A stretch of 57,059 nucleotides of DNA from Candidatus Devosia symbiotica (GTDB lineage Bacteria; Pseudomonadota; Alphaproteobacteria; Rhizobiales; Devosiaceae): positions 1 through 57,059 of the forward strand of contig JALBVE010000004.1 in assembly GCA_025050575.1 (NCBI GenBank), read 5' to 3'. Numbering within the stretch: position 1 is the stretch's first letter; every line of letters starts with the position of its first letter. Shown here one piece after another: positions 50,600 to 57,059 of the stretch. Position numbers and translations under genes: made by a program. A model generated the notes under the pieces. The model saw nothing but the letters and a program-made list of their open reading frames with translations. It did not search any database and was not told the DNA's origin.

Positions 50600-51440
50600 G
50601 ACTTGGCCGTCGCACAAAAAAGCGACCGAGGTTTCCTGCGGCGGCAATTCCTCGATATTGGCCATATGGGAACAATCCTAGATGCCCTTGACAATCAGGA
50701 TCGCTGCGGCAACCATCGGCACGCCGGCGGTATAGGAAATCGCCTAGCTATTGCTTTCGGCGAAAGTCTTGGCATGGTTATTGTAGACCACATAGGTCGG
50801 TCTCTTGCCCGTCACGCTGGCCCACGATCAGATCGCCGATAAAGATCATCTCCGTGTAGTCGGGTGCCAGTAACACCGGATCGGACAACACCGCTTTGAC
50901 CACCTTGAGCAGCACAATCTCAACGCCCTCAGCGGTAGTCACCTTCTGCTCAGGCAACAAGTCAAGGTTGTTCAGCACCGTTAAAGACATTGATATAGTG
51001 CTCACCAAAGCCCATCCAGAAGCGGGTATCAGACACGTCTAGATTTGCCGCCAGCGAATGAATCTCGTCATGGCTGGTCAGATAGGTCTTGTGACTGCCT
51101 GCCACGGGCAGCTCATCGGTCAGACTGACTTCAAGCATGGCGTTGGCGGTTCACTGGCTGTCCTGCCAGCTCCACACCGTGCCGGTGAATTTGCGGAAAT
51201 TGATTTTGGGATCAAAATTGGTGGCGAAATAGCGCCCACGGCTGCCCGCATTGACATCGATGATATCGATGCTGGCGATGAAATCGAAATAATGCCACGC
51301 TGCCAGCGCCGCAATTGCCATACTAGGGCGGCGTCTCGCAGATCTTGCCGGGCTCTTCGTGAATGGCTGTGTCGATATAGGCCCGCCCCGGTCTCGAGGC
51401 ACGCCTGCAACACACTCATATTGAGAAAGGCCGAACCGGC
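50600..51440 (-). pseudogene. Carboxynorspermidine/saccharopine dehydrogenase-like protein, truncated
   Basis: Fragments in order along the minus strand: GSAFLNMSVLQACLETGAG, IHEEPGKICETPP, IDIIDVNAGSRGRYFATNFD, INFRKFTGTVWSWQ, HKTYLTSHDEIHSLAANLDV, RFWMGFGEHYINVF, PEQKVTTAEGVEIVLLKVVK, ISYTAGVPMVAAA and MANIEELPPQ. These match the Lys1-like dehydrogenase that makes carboxynorspermidine or carboxyspermidine in alphaproteobacteria. The first 100 or so residues (Rossmann nucleotide-binding part) are missing, because the gene is joined directly to the end of nspC. Several stops and frameshifts follow. Confidence 0.8.
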
Positions 51441-52414
51441 ATTGAGCAGCGATATCCGGTCGCCAATCACCAGCGGTTTGGCGAAGGAAAATTCACCGAA
51501 CACATCGCCTGCCAAGCACGATTTTCCGGCAATAAAATAGCTGTGCGGCCTGCTATTGGGCGCAATCGCGGCGCTCTCGCGATAGACTAACAGGTCGAGC
51601 ATATGGGCTTCAACGGCACTGTCGACAATAGCCACGGCCTTGCTGTTTTCAACGATGTCAAGCACGCTGACTTCCAGCGCAGTGGTGTCGATGATCACAA
51701 TGTCGCCAAGCTCAAGATAGATCTGCACGCCGAATTTGTCGGCACAGGCCCTCAGCCGCACCGCCAGCTGGTCAATCGGATAGCCATCTTTGGTAAAGGC
51801 AATACCGCCGCCCAGGCTGACCCAGTCCAGCCACGCTAGCAGACCGCTTAGCCGGATTTCGATCCGGTCGAGCAGCACTGAAAATGCGGCTACCGAGCCA
51901 TTCTCGCAATTGCAGTGCAGCATGAAGCCGCTGATCCGGTCCATCACGCTTTCGATGCGCGTCAGATCGATCTCTTCCAACCGGCTGGAGGGCCGCGCCG
52001 GATCAGCTAGATCGAAATAGGAATGACTGACGCCCAGATTGACCCGCAAGCCGATCGGCAGATGGGTTGCCTTGGCGCCGAAGCACTCGAGTTGATTGAC
52101 CGAATTGAAGATGACCTTGTTGGCATGGCTGATGACGTCGTCGATCTCGCTATCGGCATAGGCTACCGAATAGACATGCGTCTCGCCGCCAAACTTCTCC
52201 TTGCCCAGCCGCACTTCGTTCAACGACGACGAAGTCCTACAATCCATATGCGGCGCGATCTGGGAAAAGGTCGACTAGGTGGCAAAGCATTCCGCGCCAG
52301 ATTGCGCGTCAGGGCAGTTTCGTCGATCAGATAAAAGGGGTGACCAGGGGCATCGCGCTTAATGAACTCCGGTGCGTGTGCCTGCCGGTGAACGCGGCGG
52401 AATACGGAGCGCAC
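51440..52414 (-). pseudogene. nspC: Carboxynorspermidine decarboxylase, decayed and fused to its neighbour
   Basis: From 52414 the frame begins near APEFIKRDAPGHPFYLIDET and ALTRNLARN, then shifts to ECFAT, a stop, FSQIAPHMD, and a long open stretch (SSSLNEVRLGKEKFGGETHV, FNSVNQLECF, GLRVNLGVSHS, LHCNCENGS, WVSLGGGIAF, YLELGDIVII, SYFIAGKSCLAGDVFGEFSF, AKPLVIGDRISL). This is the alanine-racemase-fold NspC decarboxylase. The part expected to hold the PLP lysine (the usual VLALKCFATW) is reduced to ECFAT, so that lysine is lost. The frame then runs in phase into the next gene at about 51440. Confidence 0.85.
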
Positions 52415-52494
52415 GGCATATCATTCCTCCCTTGATACAAGAGGGCGCACCGGTACCTTCCATGCAGTCAGCTCATGAACATTGCGCAAGGTAA

Positions 52495-52892
<398 letters not shown>

Positions 52893-52943
52893 ATGTAGTG
52901 AGGTATAGGGCGCACCGTCAAGCGCAGCTCGACAAGTCTTTGT

Positions 52944-53464
52944 CTAGACAGAGCTCAGTAGCAGCTGCTGGATCGGCTTGGTTAGCGCCTGATAGGCCAG
53001 ATTGATCAACTTCATGCGCACTGTCGCCACATCGATCAGCTCTTCGGATACGCCGCGGGCGATCAGCCAGTCCGGATGCACCACGCCATCAGCCCTAGCG
53101 ATAAAGAACAGGCCGTCGAGCACGTACTCCAGCGTTTCCGGGCTGTCAGCGAAAAACCGTATGACCTTGCGCGCATAGGCATCAAATCCGGCCACGTCCT
53201 GCTTGGCCAGATTAAACACCTGCGTCACCGCTTCCTTATTGCTCGCCGCAATTTCGACCGTAGCGCGGAAGGCGCGTTGTCGGACGCGGTCACGATGCCG
53301 CCGGCAACCGCCATTTTGGCGGCCAGCGCGATCAGCGCCAGCGTAAACGCAGCGTAGCGTCCGCCCGGCAGCCAGGTATCAAGATCCAGTGCATTGACCA
53401 GCAAACCGGCCAAACCGGTGCGCTGGCTGAATGATCCTACAAAGTCGGACAGCCGTTCCCACAT
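52944..53464 (-). pseudogene. TerB-domain/J-domain protein with an internal deletion
   Basis: MWERLSDFVGSFSQRTGLAG, TWLPGGRYAAFTLALIALAA, then after a frameshift VFNLAKQDVAGFDAYARKV, RFFADSPETLEYVLDGLFFI and ARADGVVHPDW form a TerB-like domain. This is joined at HPD straight to LIARGVSEELIDVATVRMKL and INLAYQALTK, the end of a C-terminal J-domain as in DjlA-like proteins. The stretch between the TerB HPD and the J-domain HPD has been lost, and a frameshift near 53240 also breaks the frame. Intact relatives are cochaperones of DnaK. Confidence 0.75.
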
Positions 53465-53618
53465 CTCGGACTTCTCTTCAGGCTTGCGCATGCATAGGAA
53501 CACTAGAGAAGCGCCTTTCGCAAATGGTGCACCAGGGAAAATTCCGCGCAATACAAGGAGGTAGGATAGACACTACGGCTCGCCCGGTCCACCGCCTTGC
53601 GTGCATGCCTGATCTAGC

Positions 53619-54425
53619 TCAGTTGGCAAATGGGAAAAACAATTGCTCTGCCGGGCCAATCATGCGATTCCAGCGCTGCGGGTCATTGGGGCCCTCATTA
53701 AGAAAGAATCCATCCGGATCATAATCGGCATCGACAGCACTGTCCGCGCGCCACTTGGCGAGGAACTCCGACAGCGGGCCACTTTCCCAGTCCTGCAGAT
53801 CGCCATAGGTCACCGACGCGCTCGAGCGCGGATTGGCGCTAGGCCTGACTTGAATGGTCTGGCTGCGCGCCGCGCCCTGAACAATCAGCACCGGCTGAGG
53901 CCGCATCGACAGCGGCATCGGGATGGGCGCGATTTTGGCCGGCGTCAGCGCCGCAACCTTGATTGGATCGGTCGCCGGCGGTGGGACCTGCGCCGGCACG
54001 ACGGACTGCGTCGTTACCGGCGTCGCCGGAGAACCGATAATGTAGCTGGGCAATGCTTTGCCGGCCTTGAGATAGCTGTCCACTACATCGTTTGGCGTCC
54101 TGGCGCCGCTGGCAATCGGCAGGGCGGCAGTAGTCTGCACCGCAACGATCGGGGCTGGAGCACTAGCTGGTTTGGCAGGCGCCACAGACTGCGTCGTCTC
54201 TATCGCGGCGACGGGCTTGGGCCGCGGAGCTGTAGGGCGCTGGCTCAGCGCCGCAGGCACCGATGCGACGAAGACCACCGGCTCGATCATGGCGACTTGC
54301 GCCGGCCGCGTATCGGCAGCATCACCCATCAGTTGCGCGCTTACCAGATCGGCCAGCGGCATGCCGATAATCAGAACAACACCCGCCCAGGCCAGACTAT
54401 TGGTAATGCGGCGATCAATCTGCAT
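53619..54425 (-). CDS. Proline- and alanine-rich membrane-anchored protein, function unknown
   Basis: A 268-residue protein I do not recognise. A short start (MQIDRRITNS) and a hydrophobic segment at about residues 11-30 (LAWAGVVLIIGMPLADLVSA) suggest a membrane anchor or an uncleaved signal. Residues 40-190 are low-complexity P, A, V, T and Q rich sequence, typical of a periplasmic linker. The conserved-looking end, YGDLQDWESGPLSEFLAKWR and a following DPDGFFLNEGPNDPQRW with GPAEQLFFPF, may be the functional part. ATG at 54425 is used; the ORF's longer start adds residues unlike the rest. The frame is open, but its neighbours are dead, so retention is not proof of function. Confidence 0.65.
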   Translation of the reverse strand: MQIDRRITNSLAWAGVVLIIGMPLADLVSAQLMGDAADTRPAQVAMIEPVVFVASVPAALSQRPTAPRPKPVAAIETTQSVAPAKPASAPAPIVAVQTTAALPIASGARTPNDVVDSYLKAGKALPSYIIGSPATPVTTQSVVPAQVPPPATDPIKVAALTPAKIAPIPMPLSMRPQPVLIVQGAARSQTIQVRPSANPRSSASVTYGDLQDWESGPLSEFLAKWRADSAVDADYDPDGFFLNEGPNDPQRWNRMIGPAEQLFFPFAN

Positions 54426-54612
54426 GCTCTGACATCCCGTACTGCGTCCCCAGATCGCTAGGGAATGTGATTTCCGTGGCGGCTTTATGAGCACGCCACT
54501 CTCGCCAGGCTGCCCTCACGGAGCTGAACGGAAGCTAAATGGTATTTTCAGGTCACCGTCGGTTGGCGGTGGCTCTCATGGCACCAGATCGGGCATTAAG
54601 GCAAGATCGCGC

Positions 54613-54927
54613 TCAGTCCAGATAGGTCTCGCTCACCGCTCCATCCAGATTCCGCACCCATGTCTTACCCAGAACATCGGGGTCGAGCAGCCGTGCATTG
54701 ATGCCCATTCGGTCATCAGTTGGATCCCTGGCCGTCCAGTGCGTTACGCAGCCGCAACTACGACAGCGATGGAAGTCGACTGCCGGCTCGAACGGCATCT
54801 GACGCGGCGAATAGTACGCCCAGAGTACGCCATAGCGTCGGCAGATCTAACAATTGTACTCAGTGACCGCCACGAGTGCCTTGGCGATCTGCAGCCGCAC
54901 AGCGCCGCAGCGGCACGATGCCTCCAC
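54613..54927 (-). pseudogene. GFA-family (glutathione-dependent formaldehyde-activating-like) protein, stop codon in zinc site
   Basis: A single 105-codon frame begins with GTG at 54927, EASCRCGAVRL, then TEYNC, a TAG at 54847, ICRRYGVLWAYYSPRQ, FHRCRSCGCVTHW and ends at TGA 54613 with SETYLD. GFA-family proteins bind zinc with several CxC and CxxC motifs. Here one such motif (usually CNCSICR) reads YNC-stop-ICR: a cysteine is replaced by tyrosine, the next serine codon became a stop, and a stretch before FHRC is deleted. Probably once co-transcribed with metF, whose stop is six bases away. Confidence 0.8.
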
Positions 54928-54932
54928 CCCGC

Positions 54933-55832
54933 TCACGACTCGGAACGCCGCCCCAATATCCGCGCCAGTGTGAGCGCCAGTGGCGAACGGTTATGGGTGT
55001 AGATGTGAAATTCGGTGACGCCCTCATCGAGCAGCTCGGTTACTTGCTCGGCCGCCACGGCCGAGGCCACCAGCGCATGGGTCTCAGGCTCATCGTCGAG
55101 CCCGTCGAAGCGCTCAGCCAGCCAAGCCGGGATCGAGGTGCCACAGCGTCGCGCAAAACTGGAAATCTGCTTGAAGCTGTGAATCGGCTGGATGCCCGGC
55201 ACGATTGGCGCCGTAATGCCAGCCGCTCGTGTCCGCTCCAGATAGCGCAAAAAATCGCCATTGGAGAAGAACATCTGGGTAATGGCACGGTCGGCACCGA
55301 CATCAAGCTTGCGCTTGAGGTTGTCGATATCCACTTGCCAGCTCTCGCTTTGCGGGTGCTTCTCCGGATAGGCGGCGACCGAAATATCGAAATCACCAAC
55401 GCGCCTGATGCTTGCCACCAGATCGGCGGCATTCTGATAGCCGCCAGGATGGGGCGTAAAGGGCTGCCCCAGACCCTCCGGCGGGTCCCCGCGCAGCGCC
55501 ACGATACGGCTGATCCCGGCCGCCTGATAGCTGCGGACCACGGCATCAACTTCATCGCGAGTGGCTCCGACGCAGGTCAAATGCGCTGCCACATCAACGC
55601 CGGTTTGTGCCTTGATCGAGCTGACCATGCGTAGCGTCCGCTCGCGCGTGGTACCGCCGGCACCATAGGTCACCGAAACAAAGCGTGGCTTGAGCGGGGC
55701 TAGCCTATGCACGCTGTTCCAGAATTTTTCTTCCATCGCATCGGTTTTAGGCGGGAAGAACTCGAATGAAATCTGCAGCTCCTGGCGCTGATCGGCCGTC
55801 TGCCGGCTGGCCCGCACATTGTCATCAATCAT
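54933..55832 (-). CDS. metF: 5,10-methylenetetrahydrofolate reductase
   Basis: A 299-residue FAD enzyme reducing methylene-THF to methyl-THF for methionine synthesis. The family's opening ISFEFFPPKT with the catalytic glutamate near residue 24, SVTYGAGGTTRERT, HLTCVGATRDEVD, ALRGDPP, FDISVAAYPEKHP and the FAD-contact QMFFSNGDFLRYLERTRAAG are all present. Its ATG overlaps by one base the stop of the decayed ArsR-methyltransferase gene (TGATG). It is intact, and with thyA and folA it keeps the one-carbon cycle of the window complete. Confidence 0.96.
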   Translation of the reverse strand: MIDDNVRASRQTADQRQELQISFEFFPPKTDAMEEKFWNSVHRLAPLKPRFVSVTYGAGGTTRERTLRMVSSIKAQTGVDVAAHLTCVGATRDEVDAVVRSYQAAGISRIVALRGDPPEGLGQPFTPHPGGYQNAADLVASIRRVGDFDISVAAYPEKHPQSESWQVDIDNLKRKLDVGADRAITQMFFSNGDFLRYLERTRAAGITAPIVPGIQPIHSFKQISSFARRCGTSIPAWLAERFDGLDDEPETHALVASAVAAEQVTELLDEGVTEFHIYTHNRSPLALTLARILGRRSES

Positions 55833-56663
55833 CAGTTCTGCTCCGTTCCGGTCTTGTCGCTGAGGTGCCAGAGGCAGACCGTCAGGCCACGCTCAGTATT
55901 GTCGCTGGGGAATTATTCGATGGCCTGCACCATAAGGTCGGCAGCAGCAGCCCAGCCACTCATCTGCTCCTGCAACAGACTGAGCCGCCCACAGGCACGC
56001 TCGCTGCGCAAAAATTCAAGCCCGTGCAACACAAAATCGACGATTAGCATCTCATCCCCGACTTCAGCAACCGCCGCGCCTGCGCCAGCAGGCGGCCAGG
56101 ATCGTCGAAATAGTGCAGCACCTGGTGGATGACAATCATGTTCGCCAACCTCACCGACACATCTAGATCACTAATATCGCCTAGGTGCCCAGATCCACCA
56201 GCATATCCACCTTGCGGCCCGCCAACGCGGCCACTACAGCAGCTTCCACCGCTTCTTCAGGCACTTGCAGCGTCTTTAGCAAATCCCAGCTGCTCGCCAC
56301 CGTGTCGAAATATTCATTCGCCTGAGCCTGCTGACTCGCCCTTACCGCGCGCTGCCGGGCAATGTCGCGGCTCCGATCGGCATCGCTGTCATCGAGTCGA
56401 GCAATAAGCCATTGTGCCAGATTGGCGCCATCGCCCTGTTGCGCCAGGCCATAATAGGCCCAGGAGCCCTCGGCATTGCGGCGCACCAAGCCAGCATCGG
56501 CCAGCAGCTTGAGATGCCGCGATACGCGCGGCTGGCTCTGTTCGAGAATTTCGGTAAGATCCTTGACCGAATGATCGCCGTCGGCCAGCAATGCCAACAG
56601 ACGCACCCTGGTCCCCTCACCCGCTGCCTTGAGCACGCCCACCAATTCAGTCAATTCTGCCAA
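55832..56663 (-). pseudogene. ArsR-family regulator fused to a methyltransferase domain, C-terminal part decayed
   Basis: TTG at 56663, with GGGGA five bases before it, opens MAELTELVGVLKAAGEGTRV, then LLADGDHSVKDLTEILEQSQ, PRVSRHLKLLADAGLVRR (winged helix with recognition helix), AYYGLAQQ, and the linker ANEYFDTVASSWDLL to a stop at 56181. The following methyltransferase part survives only in scattered pieces (IVDFVLHGLEFLR, TVCLWHLSDKTG) ending at the metF start. Relatives located upstream of metF control methionine genes in response to SAH or SAM (SahR/SamR-type, from general knowledge). The DNA-binding half is open and could still be expressed as a 160-residue protein, so partial function is possible. 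Confidence 0.7.
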
Positions 56664-56679
56664 TTCGATCCCCGCAATA

Positions 56680-56701
56680 GATATAAAGATATCTTTATAT
56701 C
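56680..56701. promoter_or_regulatory. Perfect palindrome, probable operator of the ArsR/metF operon
   Basis: A 22-base perfect inverted repeat with half-site GATATAAAGAT, 17 bases upstream of the regulator start. Methionine regulators of the SahR/SamR type bind sites of this kind; identity of the binder is inferred from position. Confidence 0.7.
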
Positions 56702-56816
56702 CGCTTTGATCGCGAGATCTAGGGGGAACTTGCTTAGGTCCGGGCTCACCATAAAAAAACTACTACCCCCGAGTCGGCCCCAAGGGTGGAAAAACCGGCA
56801 ATTTGGGTAAATTGTA

Positions 56817-57059
56817 TTAGGCGCTGACGGCCAGACGATCTTCGCTTGGCGCCCGCTTGCGGAACGCATTGGCTCGCCACAGTTCGAAGATTCCAGTCGC
56901 TTCATCCTGCGCGATGGCCTCGAATCGGCTGACCACCATATCGGTATCGGCCTATGTCGGCAGATCGCGCCAGGGCAGTATCGCAAATACCGCTTTGAGC
57001 AGGTTGGGGATTAACCCAGCTGTCCCAAGCGCAACCATGCCCACCTCGCCGTTCACCTC
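56817..57059 (-). pseudogene. Unrecognised gene fragment with an in-frame stop
   Basis: From the right edge the frame reads VNGEVGMVALGTAGLIPNLL, KAVFAILPWRDLPT, a TAG, ADTDMVVSRFEAIAQDEATG, IFELWRANAFRKRAPSEDR and stops at 56817. The even amino-acid composition and single stop suggest a former coding sequence, but I do not recognise the family. The start lies outside the window. Confidence 0.45.

Noticed and set aside
51120-52247. A new 375-residue two-domain enzyme
   Set aside because: It is the remnant of nspC joined by deletion to part of the dehydrogenase, with the lysine region and nucleotide-binding part lost and further frameshifts at the end.

Overview
The window looks like chromosomal DNA of an alphaproteobacterium of the order Hyphomicrobiales, probably close to Devosiaceae. 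Pointers are: a circularly permuted two-piece tmRNA with an ANDNN-type tag followed directly by an alpha-type sspB; the rhizobial order of the division and cell wall (dcw) cluster running into ftsZ and lpxC; an FtsZ with a long linker; and the thyA-folA-hflK-hflC and lpxC-bamD-recN-ligA neighbourhoods. The family placement is inference. The strongest overall feature is decay. Informational, cell division and folate genes are intact, while about two dozen metabolic or accessory genes are frameshifted, stopped or internally deleted, with no insertion sequence or phage seen. This is the pattern of a lineage in fairly recent genome reduction, such as an intracellular or host-restricted symbiont (inference).

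Layout. 1-5 kb: ilvB remnant, phosphate permease, Nudix hydrolase, cold shock protein, small lipoprotein, shortened DUF423 gene, dead MATE exporter. 5-12.3 kb: miaA and serB (divergent), then a leftward thyA-folA-hflK-hflC operon in which three intervening genes are dead but the start/stop overlaps remain. 12.4-17.7 kb: RidA, YdeI, DUF1003 and AsmA remnants around the intact ssrA-sspB-RHH group. 17.9-24.6 kb: uvrD, prmA and pepP with dead genes between them. 24.7-34.4 kb: two dead secreted-protein genes, ligA, recN, bamD, lpxC, ftsZ and a LysE remnant.

34.4-49.3 kb is the leftward dcw cluster: rsmH, ftsL, ftsI, murE, murF, mraY, ftsW, murG, murC, murB, ddl, ftsQ, ftsA, ftsZ. Here murB has lost its FAD-binding segment and carries frameshifts, murD is missing between mraY and ftsW, and no mraZ lies upstream of rsmH. 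All other cell wall genes of the cluster read through with their active-site motifs.

49.4-57.1 kb: a dead quinone oxidoreductase, a dead XRE regulator, the dead and partly fused polyamine genes (carboxynorspermidine dehydrogenase and decarboxylase), RNase P RNA, a dead TerB/J-domain gene, a proline-rich membrane protein, metF with a decayed ArsR-methyltransferase regulator and its perfect palindromic operator candidate, and an unrecognised broken gene at the edge.

I found no tRNA, rRNA, CRISPR array, prophage or clearly new multi-gene system. The notable biology is the selective erosion of essential cell wall steps, deletions that appear to have joined short matching sequences, and a palindromic repeat lying at the start of ligA.
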